Below are positions 8,022 through 17,161 of a DNA stretch of 41,720 bases, in pieces. Each line of letters starts with the position of its first letter. Within the stretch, counting starts at the first letter, position 1. The translations under genes and the position numbers were made by a program. This DNA is from an uncultured Actinomycetes bacterium (GTDB taxonomy: Bacteria; Actinomycetota; Actinomycetes; Nanopelagicales; Nanopelagicaceae): the NCBI GenBank assembly GCA_903873185.1, contig CAIQNN010000012.1:1-41720 (forward strand), given 5' to 3'. The notes below the pieces were generated by a model. It was not told where the DNA came from, did no database searches, and saw nothing but the letters and a program-made list of their open reading frames with translations.

Positions 8022-9725
8022 TTAATGCGAATGCGAACCAAGATCTGGAGTATGGAATACGCAAGCCACTGGCAGAATAAAATCGCGAAGTGAATCGACG
8101 CTTTCGGGAATGCTTGCCACTTTAACTTGGGAAGAATCATTAATCTCAGGGCGAGTTGTTGCAAGCTCTTCTGCCATGGTGATGTAACTGTCCAAATCTT
8201 GTGAGCGTGATGGAATTATGTGTTCGTGCGGTGCATGACTCCAATTTGTCAGAGTCTCGAAACCCAAGGTCTTAATTGTTGCTGGGGTTTGATGCCACCA
8301 AAGTCCAACCATGGGATCAAAGTAATAGTCAGCTAAAAAGCGGGTTCCATTTTTTGCAATAAAAAGCAGAGCGGCAGTTATGTAGTCTCGGACTGCCTCG
8401 CTGATGAAATAGTTTAGATTGACGCGAACCCAGCCGGGCTTCATTCCTTCCCAACCCTGATCGATTACTTCCTGGAATAAGTGGGATTTACTCTGATCGA
8501 TACCCAGCAAGCGATGGCCGTATGGACCGGCACATGAGCAACCGCCGCGGGCTTGGATTCCGAACAGATCATTTAGCAGCGCCACTACAAAGTTGTGATG
8601 TAGATATTGGCCATTGTGGCCAATCCGCAACGAGAGAATTGAAAGGCGCTTGGCATCCGCGCTACCTAAAATATCGATGTCGGGGTTCGCGGATAGTTGT
8701 TTTCGGGCCTTTGAGAGCAACGCCGCTTCGCGAGCTTCGATTTCATCAGAACCAACTGAGCTCTTTAACGCAAAGGCTAAACCGGCACGAATCGAACCAA
8801 TAATGTCCGGGGTGCCAGATTCTTCGCGCCGAATTGGATCGGCTAGGTATTGAAAGTTTTCATCACTGACGTAGCTAACCGTGCCACCGCCAGGGGCGCT
8901 TGGTTTCACGCCTATAAGTAGATTCTTATTGATAGCGAGAACGCCAGGTGATCCCGGACCGCCAACGAATTTATGAGGTGAAAGAAAGATGGCATCTTTA
9001 TTTGCCGCAGGATTTTTGGAATTAGTCATTTCAATTTTTACGTAAGGTGCCGCTGCGGCATAGTCCCAAATAGCGAGCGCACCATATTGATGGAGCAAGG
9101 TGGAAATAGCATCGGTATCGGTAATGATGCCGGTGACATTGCTGGCGGCAGAAAAGGAACCGATTTTGAGCGGACGGTCTTGGTATTTCTTCAGAGCTTG
9201 TTCTAGCGAAGCGATATCGATATGGCCGGTCTCATCTTCCGGGATGCGAACGACTTCAGCTATTGATTCGCGCCAAGGCAAGTCATTGGAGTGATGTTCA
9301 AATGGACCCAGGAAGACAACGGGGCGCTGATCATCGGGGATCTGGTTGGTGAAGTGATATTGCTTGTTGAGCGCATCCGAGATTGTTAAGCCCAAGATAG
9401 AAATCAATTTGTTAACCGCACCTGTTGCGCCAGATCCAACGAAAATTATTGCGGTGTTGGAGTCGCCCCCGACGCCATCTCGAACCGCTTCGCGAGCGGC
9501 TTCTCGGAACTCAGTGGATTGCAGACCGGTGCCGCTGGATTCGCTGTGGGTATTGGCATACCAAGGCAGAACGATCTCGCGGATGGCATCCTCGATGAAA
9601 GTGAGCGAGCGCCCTGATGCGGTGTAATCGGCATAGATAATGGGCCTGGAACCATATGGACCTTCGAGTATTAAGTCGTTGCCGATCAGGCTGGAGCGAA
9701 TAAGTTGGATTAATTCATCTGACAT
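8022..9725 (-). CDS. Class V aminotransferase/cysteine-desulfurase-like PLP enzyme with C-terminal extension
   Basis: A 567-residue fold-type I PLP enzyme. YADYTASGRS starts the domain, GSGATGAVNKL binds the cofactor phosphate, FEHHSND (His144/145) and WDYAAAAPYV (Asp221) contact the ring, and Lys252 in SPHKFVGGPGSPG is the Schiff-base lysine. GGCSCAGPYG in the second half resembles the cysteine loop of NifS/SufS-like desulfurases. The roughly 150-residue C-terminal extension exceeds the usual 400-residue length but is seen in a subgroup of class V enzymes. The start is nine bases from the upstream DinB stop, so they are probably co-transcribed. No SUF genes are adjacent, so a desulfurase role is uncertain. 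Confidence 0.85.
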   Translation of the reverse strand: MSDELIQLIRSSLIGNDLILEGPYGSRPIIYADYTASGRSLTFIEDAIREIVLPWYANTHSESSGTGLQSTEFREAAREAVRDGVGGDSNTAIIFVGSGATGAVNKLISILGLTISDALNKQYHFTNQIPDDQRPVVFLGPFEHHSNDLPWRESIAEVVRIPEDETGHIDIASLEQALKKYQDRPLKIGSFSAASNVTGIITDTDAISTLLHQYGALAIWDYAAAAPYVKIEMTNSKNPAANKDAIFLSPHKFVGGPGSPGVLAINKNLLIGVKPSAPGGGTVSYVSDENFQYLADPIRREESGTPDIIGSIRAGLAFALKSSVGSDEIEAREAALLSKARKQLSANPDIDILGSADAKRLSILSLRIGHNGQYLHHNFVVALLNDLFGIQARGGCSCAGPYGHRLLGIDQSKSHLFQEVIDQGWEGMKPGWVRVNLNYFISEAVRDYITAALLFIAKNGTRFLADYYFDPMVGLWWHQTPATIKTLGFETLTNWSHAPHEHIIPSRSQDLDSYITMAEELATTRPEINDSSQVKVASIPESVDSLRDFILPVACVFHTPDLGSHSH

Positions 9726-9733
9726 TTTGATCT

Positions 9734-10183
9734 CTAGAACTCGCCTCGAAGTTGGTTGAGATGGCCTTCGCGGTGTTCGGTGCCCTTAGTCAGAATCTGA
9801 ATCAGAGTTAACTCGCCGGCGCTTTCATGGATTCCGATTCGGTTCCATTGAACATCGGTGATCGCCGAAAGGACATCCAGGTTGACTTGAAAGATGCCTT
9901 CTACTGCAGCAAGCGAGGCAAAGGGGTCGCGATGGGCGTAGTTAAGATTGGCGGGATAGAGATCCTCATCAAAATTGGCAAGTAGCGGCTTATTCACGGT
10001 CAGAACATGCCAATATCGAGCAGCAAAGTGGATATCGGCATCGGCCATGTGATGGATGATGAAGGCGCGCGACCATTCGCCATCCTTGCCCGGCAAATCC
10101 AACTCCTCGCGGGTGAGCGAATTGGCGAAGTCGATTAACTCCGTGGTGGCAGTGGCATAACGGGCTAACAGCTCTGAACTCAT
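9734..10183 (-). CDS. DinB family protein
   Basis: A 149-residue four-helix-bundle protein of the DinB/YfiT superfamily. Its putative metal-binding histidines are His44/His45 (FIIHHMADAD) and His137 and His141 (GTEHREGHLNQLRG). Bacterial members often act as thiol-dependent transferases or have no known reaction. A TAGGCT -10-like box ends six bases before the ATG, and no ribosome binding site is visible. The class V PLP gene follows after eight bases. Confidence 0.85.
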   Translation of the reverse strand: MSSELLARYATATTELIDFANSLTREELDLPGKDGEWSRAFIIHHMADADIHFAARYWHVLTVNKPLLANFDEDLYPANLNYAHRDPFASLAAVEGIFQVNLDVLSAITDVQWNRIGIHESAGELTLIQILTKGTEHREGHLNQLRGEF

Positions 10184-10195
10184 GGGGTGAGCCTA
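10184..10195 (-). promoter_or_regulatory. -10-like box for a leaderless DinB transcript
   Basis: On the minus strand TAGGCT occupies 10195-10190, six bases before the ATG at 10183. The -35 region is poor, so this rests on spacing and the lack of a ribosome binding site. Confidence 0.35.
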
Positions 10196-10218
10196 GAACA
10201 AGATAAGCAAAGTGGCGC

Positions 10219-11709
10219 CTAGTTCTGCGGGAATCCCAGGTTGATGCCGCCATGGCTCGGATCCAACCAGCGACTGGTTACAACCTTGCCGCGGGTGAAG
10301 AAATGGACGCCTTCGGTTCCATGAGCGTGGGTATCGCCAAAGAGCGAAGATTTCCAACCGCCAAATGAGTAGTAGGCGGCAGGGACCGGAATCGGAACGT
10401 TAATCCCGATCATGCCCACTTGAATCTCATTCTGGAATTGGCGCGCTGCTCCCCCGTCGTTAGTGAAGATCGCGGTGCCATTGCCATAAGGGTGATCGTT
10501 GATCAGCTTCACGCCTTCATCGTAGGAATTAACGCGAACCACAGATAGAACTGGACCGAAGATTTCATCGGCATAGATACTCATATTTGGCTTAACTTCA
10601 TCAAACAATGTTGGTCCAAGCCAGAAGCCATTGCTGGCACCATTGACGGTTGGGTTGCGGCCATCAACGACTAACTTCGCACCTTCTTTAACGCCAGCCT
10701 CAACATAACCGGCCACCTTGTCGCGGTGAACTCGCGTGACCAAAGGTCCCATATCCGAACCCTTGGTGCCATCACCAGTAGAAAGATTGGCCATGCGGGT
10801 TTTGATTTTTTCAATTAGCGCATCGGCAATTGGCTCAACCGCAACTAAAACTGAAATTGCCATACAGCGCTCACCGGCCGAACCAAAGCCGGCGTTAATA
10901 GCGGCGTCGGCAGCTAATTCAAGATCAGCATCCGGCAGAACCAGCATGTGGTTCTTGGCGCCACCAAGGGCTTGAACTCGCTTGCCATTCTTGGTACCGG
11001 TCTCATAGATGTAACGGGCAATCGGTGTGGAACCAACGAATGAAATCGACTTGATGCCAGGATGTTCCAACATGGCATCTACGGCAACTTTGTCGCCATG
11101 CACCACGTTGAAGACGCCGGCTGGCAAACCTGCCTGCTCCCACATTTGAGCGATTAAGTTTGCGGCAGATGGATCTTTTTCAGAAGGCTTCAAAATGACG
11201 GCATTACCAGCGGCTATTGCAACAGGGAAGAACCACATCGGGACCATGGCTGGAAAATTAAAAGGCGAAATGATTCCAACAACTCCAAGCGGTTGTCGAA
11301 TGGAATAAACGTCGATCCCATTGGAAACTCCTTCGGAGTACCCGCCTTTGAGCAAGTGCGGAATTCCGCAAGCAAACTCAACAACTTCTAGGCCACGCGT
11401 CACTTCACCAAGTGCATCAGAAAGTACTTTGCCGTGCTCGGCCGTGATTACCGCAGCTAGTTCTTCCTTGCGAGTATTTAGAATCTCGCGAAAGGCAAAG
11501 ATCGTTTGGACGCGCTTTGTTAACGAAGTCTTTTGCCACTCAATCGCAGCCAATGACGCCGCTTTTACCGCTTCATCAATGACTTCAACAGTCGCGAAAT
11601 CAACATGCGAACTAACTTCACCAGTGGCGGGATTAAATACCTCACCAGATCGGGCTGCCGTGCCGCTCCAAGATTTTCCGTTTATGTAGTGGGTGACGTT
11701 GTTGCTCAC
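10219..11709 (-). CDS. mmsA: CoA-acylating methylmalonate/malonate-semialdehyde dehydrogenase
   Basis: A 496-residue aldehyde dehydrogenase of the MmsA/IolA type, converting (methyl)malonate semialdehyde with CoA and NAD to propionyl- or acetyl-CoA plus CO2. The catalytic Cys282 is in GSAGERCMAIS. The usual ELGGK motif of hydrolytic enzymes is replaced by ALGGAKNH (about 247-254), a hallmark of the CoA-dependent subfamily. ISPFNFPAMVPMW and KPSEKDPSA are also typical. The ATG at 11709 overlaps the upstream aminotransferase stop (ATGA), so the two are translationally coupled. Together they fit beta-alanine/beta-aminoisobutyrate (pyrimidine or valine) breakdown. The same enzyme ends myo-inositol catabolism. 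Confidence 0.93.
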   Translation of the reverse strand: MSNNVTHYINGKSWSGTAARSGEVFNPATGEVSSHVDFATVEVIDEAVKAASLAAIEWQKTSLTKRVQTIFAFREILNTRKEELAAVITAEHGKVLSDALGEVTRGLEVVEFACGIPHLLKGGYSEGVSNGIDVYSIRQPLGVVGIISPFNFPAMVPMWFFPVAIAAGNAVILKPSEKDPSAANLIAQMWEQAGLPAGVFNVVHGDKVAVDAMLEHPGIKSISFVGSTPIARYIYETGTKNGKRVQALGGAKNHMLVLPDADLELAADAAINAGFGSAGERCMAISVLVAVEPIADALIEKIKTRMANLSTGDGTKGSDMGPLVTRVHRDKVAGYVEAGVKEGAKLVVDGRNPTVNGASNGFWLGPTLFDEVKPNMSIYADEIFGPVLSVVRVNSYDEGVKLINDHPYGNGTAIFTNDGGAARQFQNEIQVGMIGINVPIPVPAAYYSFGGWKSSLFGDTHAHGTEGVHFFTRGKVVTSRWLDPSHGGINLGFPQN

Positions 11710-13064
11710 TTGTCACTGCCTACGTAGTAATGCGCAATGCTTTCAAATGCTTTATCCATAATTGCCAGACCTTCGTTGATTTCAGCTTCGGAAACGGTAC
11801 ATGGTGGGCAGACGTGAATTCGATTGAAGTTTGCAAATGGCAGAAGGCCGGCGCCTTTGCAAAAGTTTACAAATTCTGTCATTGCGGGGCTGGTTCCGCC
11901 GTATGGAGCAAGCGGTGCTTTGGTAGCTCGATCGGTAACTAGATCTAGTGCCCAAAATACGCCGGTGCCACGAACTTCACCAATGATTTTATGTTTAGCC
12001 ATAAGCGCGCGAAGTCCAGGCCCAATAACTTTTTCGCCGATTTCGGCGGCGTGCTCAATAATCTTCTCTTCTGCCATCACATCGATCGTTGCAACCGCTG
12101 CGGCAGTTGCAAGCGGATGGCCAGAATAAGTAAGCCCGCCAACGAATTGGCGATCATTGAACGTTGCAGCAATGGTGTCAGAAATAATCACGCCACCAAG
12201 TGGAACGTAGCCCGAGTTAACTCCTTTTGCGAAAACAATTAAATCTGGTTCAACGTTCCAGTGTTGGAAGGCGAACCACTTACCAGCACGGCCAAAGCCA
12301 CACATAACTTCGTCGGCAATCCAGATAATTCCGTACTTATCGCAGAGCGCTCGAAGACCTTCGAGATACCCAGCTGGTGGGATGAGAACTCCAGCGGTTC
12401 CAACAATCGTTTCAATCAAAATTGCGGCAATGGTATTTGGACCTTCGAAATTAATTACCGATTCCAAATGTTCTAATGCGCGAGCGCTCTCTTCAGCCTC
12501 ATCTTTTGACCAGAAAGCACTTCGATATTGATATGGACCAAAGAAATGAACGTGCCCGGCCGCGTACTCGTTTGGCCAACGTCGTGGGTCACCCGTAGCG
12601 GCAATAGCTGAGGTCGTATTGCCATGATACGAACGATAAAACGAAAGTACTTTGTTGCGTCCGGTATGCATTCGTGCCATTCGAATGGCATTCTCATTGG
12701 CATCGGCGCCACCATTGGTGAAGAAGACTTTGTTGTGGTTCTTGCCAGCGCGATCGGAGATCCGTTTGGCGGCTTGGCCGCGAGCTTCATTGGCGGCCTG
12801 GGGCGCGATCGTGACTAGTAGTTCGGCCTGATCTTGGATCGCCTTTATAACCTTCGGGTGCTGGAAACCAATATTGGTGAAGATCAGCTGCGAGGTGAAA
12901 TCCAGATAACGCTTGCCATCGAAGTCCCAGAAGTAGGAGCCCTCCCCGCCTTGGATCGGCAGCGGCGAAATTGCCGCCTGAGCGGACCAAGAATGGAAGA
13001 CATGGGCGCGGTCTAAGGCAAAGACCTCGCTGCCGCGGGCTGGATCTGCTGGAGGTTGAGTCAT
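11706..13064 (-). CDS. Class III omega-amino acid aminotransferase
   Basis: A 452-residue class III PLP aminotransferase. NGGADANENAIRMAR binds the cofactor phosphate, SYHGNT stacks on the ring, Asp251 in WIADEVMCGFGR contacts the pyridine nitrogen, and Lys280 in VFAKGVNSGYVPLGG is the Schiff-base lysine. It would convert an omega-amino acid such as beta-alanine or beta-aminoisobutyrate to the semialdehyde. The overlapping mmsA downstream supplies the next step. The start at 13064 follows a GAGGT motif directly; a TAGATA box six bases upstream also allows a leaderless start. Taurine or putrescine as substrate cannot be excluded. Confidence 0.88.
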   Translation of the reverse strand: MTQPPADPARGSEVFALDRAHVFHSWSAQAAISPLPIQGGEGSYFWDFDGKRYLDFTSQLIFTNIGFQHPKVIKAIQDQAELLVTIAPQAANEARGQAAKRISDRAGKNHNKVFFTNGGADANENAIRMARMHTGRNKVLSFYRSYHGNTTSAIAATGDPRRWPNEYAAGHVHFFGPYQYRSAFWSKDEAEESARALEHLESVINFEGPNTIAAILIETIVGTAGVLIPPAGYLEGLRALCDKYGIIWIADEVMCGFGRAGKWFAFQHWNVEPDLIVFAKGVNSGYVPLGGVIISDTIAATFNDRQFVGGLTYSGHPLATAAAVATIDVMAEEKIIEHAAEIGEKVIGPGLRALMAKHKIIGEVRGTGVFWALDLVTDRATKAPLAPYGGTSPAMTEFVNFCKGAGLLPFANFNRIHVCPPCTVSEAEINEGLAIMDKAFESIAHYYVGSDK

Positions 13065-13132
13065 ACCTCGTATCTAAGCATCAAAAACCGAGAATCTGTG
13101 CCGAGCCAACCCGCTAGCACTATGAATAACGG

Positions 13133-13633
13133 TTAAATAGCGTAGAAATTCGCTTTCGCTCTTGCAGCGTGGTCCTTAACAATCGTGGCGTTAGTCGCCA
13201 CGGCCGCATCATCATGAACTCGAATATCTCCGATGATTCGCGCACCGGCACCCAAAATGACGCGATTGCCGATAGTTGGGTGGCGCTTGGCGTGCGAGAA
13301 GCCACGGGCTCCCAAGGTCACATCGTGATACATCAAAACGTCATCGCCAATCACGGAGGTTTCACCGATTACCACGCCCATGCCATGGTCGATAAAGAAT
13401 CGTCGGCCAATAACCGCAGCCGGGTGGATTTCAATACCGGTTTTAGCGCGTATCCAAGCCATATGGATTCGTGCCAAGAGCTTTAAATTATGGCGCCAGA
13501 GAAAATTCGCCCAACGATAACCCCAGACCGCATGCAGCCCTGGATAGACCAAGAAAACTTCTAACCGCGTTCTAGCAGCGGGATCGCGCTGCAACGCATT
13601 AGTTATATCTTCGCGAAAATTGAAACCAATCAT
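13133..13633 (-). CDS. cysE: Serine O-acetyltransferase (short form)
   Basis: A 166-residue serine acetyltransferase that makes O-acetylserine from serine and acetyl-CoA. It has left-handed beta-helix hexapeptide repeats, including [24 protein letters not shown], whose His pair belongs to the active site, and [14 protein letters not shown]. The protein is the short actinobacterial/Bacillus type with a reduced N-terminal helical domain. It ends in an isoleucine (FYAI). In characterised enzymes a C-terminal Ile inserts into the CysK active site to form the cysteine synthase complex. Its ATG directly abuts the cysK stop codon, so co-translation is expected. Confidence 0.92.
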   Translation of the reverse strand: MIGFNFREDITNALQRDPAARTRLEVFLVYPGLHAVWGYRWANFLWRHNLKLLARIHMAWIRAKTGIEIHPAAVIGRRFFIDHGMGVVIGETSVIGDDVLMYHDVTLGARGFSHAKRHPTIGNRVILGAGARIIGDIRVHDDAAVATNATIVKDHAARAKANFYAI

Positions 13634-14563
13634 TTAGTCCATTAAGTCTTGATAGAGGACTGTTGAAAGGTAACGCTCGCCGAATGAAGGAATGATGACC
13701 ACGATGGTCTTGCCAGCGTTCTCGGGACGATTTGCAACTTGGTGAGCTGCCCAAAGAGCAGCACCGGATGAGATACCAACCAAGATGCCCTCTTCTTTTG
13801 CAGCCCGCCTGGCGAATGCAATTGTTAGGTCAGTTGGTGCATCTAAGACTTCGTCATAAACCGAACGATCTAAAATCTCTGGAACAAAGTTCGCACCAAT
13901 TCCTTGGATTGGGTGCGGACCAGGCTTACCTCCAGTAAGGATTGGCGATGCTGCAGGTTCAACTGCAATTACTTTTAGATTCGGATTCAATTCTTTAAGT
14001 CGATTACCTGTTCCTGTGATCGTGCCACCAGTGCCGATTCCAGCAATCAAAATATCGACCTTGCCATCGGTATCACGCCAGATTTCTTCCGCAGTTGTGG
14101 CGCGGTGAATTGCTGGGTTTGCTTCGTTGGCAAATTGACGAACTAATACGGCACCGGGCTCTTTGCCGAGTTCTTCAGATTTCGCAACAGCGCCATTCAT
14201 TCCTTCGCTGGCAGGAGTTAATACAAGTTCAGCACCAAAGGCGCGCAATAGGCCGCGACGTTCCTTCGACATCGAATCTGGCATCGTGAGAATAACCTTG
14301 TAACCACGCGCAGCGCCGACCATGGCCAACGCGATACCAGTATTACCTGACGTAGCTTCAATGATGGTGCCACCAGGTTTTAACTGTCCGCTTCGCTCAG
14401 CAGCATCAACCATTGCAATACCGATACGATCTTTAACAGTGCTAGTTGGATTATAAAACTCCAGCTTCGCCAATACAGTTACAGGGGCGCCATCCATAAC
14501 GCGATGGATCTTTACTAATGGGGTGTTGCCGACTACCTCAGTGATGCTGTCATAAATTCTCAT
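13634..14563 (-). CDS. cysK: Cysteine synthase A (O-acetylserine sulfhydrylase)
   Basis: A 309-residue fold-type II PLP enzyme that makes cysteine from O-acetylserine and sulfide. Lys44 in STVKDRIG is the Schiff-base lysine, TSGNTG (71-76) binds the substrate carboxylate, and [10 protein letters not shown] binds the PLP phosphate. Full length for CysK. cysE follows without a gap. On the minus strand TATTCT (14575-14570) ends six bases before the ATG, with no ribosome binding site, so the message is probably leaderless. I found no T-box or S-box leader. Confidence 0.95.
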   Translation of the reverse strand: MRIYDSITEVVGNTPLVKIHRVMDGAPVTVLAKLEFYNPTSTVKDRIGIAMVDAAERSGQLKPGGTIIEATSGNTGIALAMVGAARGYKVILTMPDSMSKERRGLLRAFGAELVLTPASEGMNGAVAKSEELGKEPGAVLVRQFANEANPAIHRATTAEEIWRDTDGKVDILIAGIGTGGTITGTGNRLKELNPNLKVIAVEPAASPILTGGKPGPHPIQGIGANFVPEILDRSVYDEVLDAPTDLTIAFARRAAKEEGILVGISSGAALWAAHQVANRPENAGKTIVVIIPSFGERYLSTVLYQDLMD

Positions 14564-14575
14564 GAGTAAAGAATA
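14564..14575 (-). promoter_or_regulatory. -10 box for a leaderless cysK-cysE transcript
   Basis: TATTCT on the minus strand (14575-14570), six bases before the cysK ATG. The same hexamer and spacing precede the secreted protein gene starting at 7092. The -35 region is not clear. Confidence 0.5.
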
Positions 14576-14635
14576 TGGGCGAGCAATTCATTGCGCGAGT
14601 TGCAAGTCCTTCGCAGGTGCCAGTTAGTAGTGAGG

Positions 14636-16141
14636 TTAAATCCAAAGTGCATAAAGTGCTTGAGCTGCAATGGGCGCAGCCACCAAGATGCCACCTTGTT
14701 GCGGGAAAAGATTTACGGCTCCGGATTCATCCAGAACTATTCCCCCTGCCTCATGAACAATTAGCGCAGCGGCCAAATGATCAATCGGGCTGAAATTGCC
14801 AATAACTGCTCCGATTCCATGTCCGGCTGCAATTGAAGTCAACGTCAAGGTGCCAGCACCCATGATTCGCATAGTGCAGTAATTCGCCGCCAAGCCAGCC
14901 AATAATTCGAGCATTCCGGGCCAAGGTTGGTAAGCCGCGAGTTCGGTTAACACCACTTTCCCCGCAAGCGGGTTATCGACTTCTACCTCAGTTCTCAGTC
15001 TCAATTCTTTGCCATTTAGTTTGGCACCGCGACCAGATCTCGCTTCGTAAATTTCATTACGCCAGGGATCAATTGTGATTCCTACTAAGGGTGTTTGGTT
15101 AAGCGCGAGAGAGAGCGACATCGAACTCCACGGAATTTGATTAGCAAAGTTGGTGGTGCCGTCTACTGGGTCTAAATACCAGGTCGGAACATCGGCAATG
15201 CTTTCGCCACCTTGCTCCTCGCCAACCAATATGTGGTCAGGAAAATTGGCCGCGATAACTTCGCGAACATGTGTTTCTATCCATAGATCAACTTCAGTAA
15301 CCAAATCTGCGGGGTTGGTCTTGCTCTTTACCTTGCCAGGTTTCATGAAGTTGCAGACCATAATCGCCCACTTTGCTAGTTCGCGAGCAACATCCTCAGC
15401 GCGATCTAGATCGATCTCCCCCAACTTCGCCATTCTTGGTTGAACTTTGAAATCTTCATTTTCTGTCAAGGTTTTCTGAAGCAACTCCAGTTGATTGGAT
15501 GTTACGGAGTCCACACCAATCGCCTTTGCCCACCTCATAGTTGGTTGATCATCGATCGTCCAAAGTGAAACTTTATAGCCCGCGTTATGAATGGCTTCCA
15601 CTGCCGGTGAATTTAGATACGAATAGTGCAGATTGATGAACTCGGGTCTGACTTCGTTTAGTAAAGCAACTGGTGGCAAACCAGGTTCATTCCAAGGCAG
15701 CAGGATACGGGCAGTTTCAGATAACGATCTAATAATCTTCATACCTTCTAGCGCACCACACCAAGTTATTTGAGAAGAAGGTAACCCTGATGCTTCAGTA
15801 ATCTTGAAGGCCGGTGACGCGGGATCGGGCAATTCCATGTCGATCATGATTGAAACTTCAGTACCGATAAAGAGTTCAAGCACTTCGGCAAGAGTAGGGA
15901 TCCGCGTATCATCAAATCCCAGCGCTCGAATTTCAGCCAAAGTTTGATGAACCGTATTGGTTTCGCGCCCCCACAGCCTTTCAGTGGTGGCATCGTGCAA
16001 GACAATCACTTCATCATCGGTGCTCAAGCGGACATCGATTTCAACTAGGTCGGCGCCGTGGGAAATCGCCGATCGAATTGCCGCAATTGTATTCTCGCGA
16101 AATCTGCTGGAATCGCCACGGTGCGCGCAAACTAGGGTCAT
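14636..16141 (-). CDS. Fusion of glycerophosphodiester phosphodiesterase and inositol-monophosphatase-type phosphatase
   Basis: A 501-residue two-domain protein. Residues 1 to about 230 form a GDPD TIM barrel with catalytic His7-Arg8 (AHRGD), Glu34/Asp36 (LVEIDVRL), His49 (VLHDAT) and a late SLWTIDD...GVDSVTSN stretch typical of the family. Residues about 245-501 form an IMPase-superfamily phosphatase with metal-binding Glu308/309 (GEEQGG), Asp324/Asp327 (DPVDGTTNF) and Asp454 (SPIDHLAAA). Both active sites look intact. It begins three bases after the ABC ATPase stop, as the last gene of the importer operon. A fitting reaction is import of a glycerophosphodiester, cleavage by GDPD, then dephosphorylation; glycerophosphoinositol giving inositol phosphate would suit both halves. 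The substrate is inferred. The second half could also act on another sugar phosphate. Confidence 0.9.
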   Translation of the reverse strand: MTLVCAHRGDSSRFRENTIAAIRSAISHGADLVEIDVRLSTDDEVIVLHDATTERLWGRETNTVHQTLAEIRALGFDDTRIPTLAEVLELFIGTEVSIMIDMELPDPASPAFKITEASGLPSSQITWCGALEGMKIIRSLSETARILLPWNEPGLPPVALLNEVRPEFINLHYSYLNSPAVEAIHNAGYKVSLWTIDDQPTMRWAKAIGVDSVTSNQLELLQKTLTENEDFKVQPRMAKLGEIDLDRAEDVARELAKWAIMVCNFMKPGKVKSKTNPADLVTEVDLWIETHVREVIAANFPDHILVGEEQGGESIADVPTWYLDPVDGTTNFANQIPWSSMSLSLALNQTPLVGITIDPWRNEIYEARSGRGAKLNGKELRLRTEVEVDNPLAGKVVLTELAAYQPWPGMLELLAGLAANYCTMRIMGAGTLTLTSIAAGHGIGAVIGNFSPIDHLAAALIVHEAGGIVLDESGAVNLFPQQGGILVAAPIAAQALYALWI

Positions 16142-16144
16142 GGT

Positions 16145-17161
16145 TCAAGCCGACCTAACGAGGTGGCCATTTTGATAGATGAGCGCTTTATTTATGCGAA
16201 CATAACCGATATCACCATGCTTTGGAATATCACTTGATACAAAAGCTCGCAAAGCTACGTCTTCGCGCTTCAAGTAAACCTCATAGAAATGGCCTCGAGG
16301 CACAACTAACTCGACCGTTGCTCTGTGACCGCCCGGAATCTCGTTGTGACTGAAGTAAACATCTTCTGGCCGGATACCAATGGCATCGGTCCCAGCGCCT
16401 ACGAGGCCATCGTTATAACTACCTTCAACGCGATTTAGTGAACCAATGAAGTTAGCGACGTATTCGGTGGCAGGACGATCATAGAGTTCCTGTGGTGTCG
16501 TGAACTGCTCGATCTTTCCGCCATTCATAACCGCAATGCGATCTGAAATTGAAAGTGCTTCATCTTGATCGTGAGTGACGATAACGGTGGTTATATTTAG
16601 GCGGCGCTGAAGCTCTCGAATGTCTTCGCGCACCTTCACCCGCAATTTTGCATCCAGATTAGATAATGGTTCATCCAATAACAATATGTCCGGCTCTTGA
16701 ACCAACGCTCTAGCGAGGGCCACGCGCTGTTGCTCGCCTCCCGATATCTGACTGGGCCGGGAATCCTTGTGATGCATAAGGTTTACTAGTTCAAGCGCCT
16801 CGTGAACGCGTCTTTCAATTTCGGCATGCGCAAGTTTTCGGACCTTCAGTGGGTAAGCGACGTTCTTAAATACTGACATGTGTGGCCAAAGTGCATAATT
16901 TTGAAAGACCATTGCGCTTGGGCGCTTTTCTGGGCCTAGTTCAGTAACATCCTTGCCAGCAATCGTGATGTGCCCCTGATCTGGAATCAGGAAGCCGGCA
17001 ATCATTCTTAAAGTTGTGGTCTTGCCACAACCGGATGGTCCCAGCAGGGAGACCATTTCGCCCTTATGAACCGTTAAATCTAAATTATCGATAATGGTGC
17101 GGCCGCCAAGAATTTTGGAAAGGCCATGAAGTATCAAGCCTTCATCGCTCGGAGTTGTCAT
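16145..17161 (-). CDS. ABC transporter ATP-binding protein (PotA/UgpC/FbpC type)
   Basis: A 338-residue importer ATPase. Walker A is GPSGCGKTT (41-49), the signature is ISGGEQQRV, Walker B is ILLLDEPLSNLD, and the switch His is in VIVTHDQDEA. The C-terminal about 100 residues form a TOBE-type domain (GIRPEDVYF and following), usual in spermidine, glycerol-3-phosphate, phosphonate and iron importers. The ATG overlaps the stop of the second permease by four bases. The GDPD-phosphatase fusion follows after three bases. This class cannot be tied to one substrate from sequence; the operon suggests a phosphodiester. Confidence 0.92.
   Translation of the reverse strand: MTTPSDEGLILHGLSKILGGRTIIDNLDLTVHKGEMVSLLGPSGCGKTTTLRMIAGFLIPDQGHITIAGKDVTELGPEKRPSAMVFQNYALWPHMSVFKNVAYPLKVRKLAHAEIERRVHEALELVNLMHHKDSRPSQISGGEQQRVALARALVQEPDILLLDEPLSNLDAKLRVKVREDIRELQRRLNITTVIVTHDQDEALSISDRIAVMNGGKIEQFTTPQELYDRPATEYVANFIGSLNRVEGSYNDGLVGAGTDAIGIRPEDVYFSHNEIPGGHRATVELVVPRGHFYEVYLKREDVALRAFVSSDIPKHGDIGYVRINKALIYQNGHLVRSA

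Noticed and set aside
7822-8064. A Leu/Val/Ala-rich minus-strand frame opposite the APVKP repeats
   Set aside because: Its composition is the mirror image of the repeat codons and it runs through the terminator hairpin.
13169-13486. A plus-strand open frame inside cysE
   Set aside because: It is a shadow of the hexapeptide-repeat coding sequence with no start signal or homology.
14564-14635. Possible cysteine riboswitch or T-box before cysK
   Set aside because: The gap contains only a -10-like box; there is no room for a structured leader if the message is leaderless.
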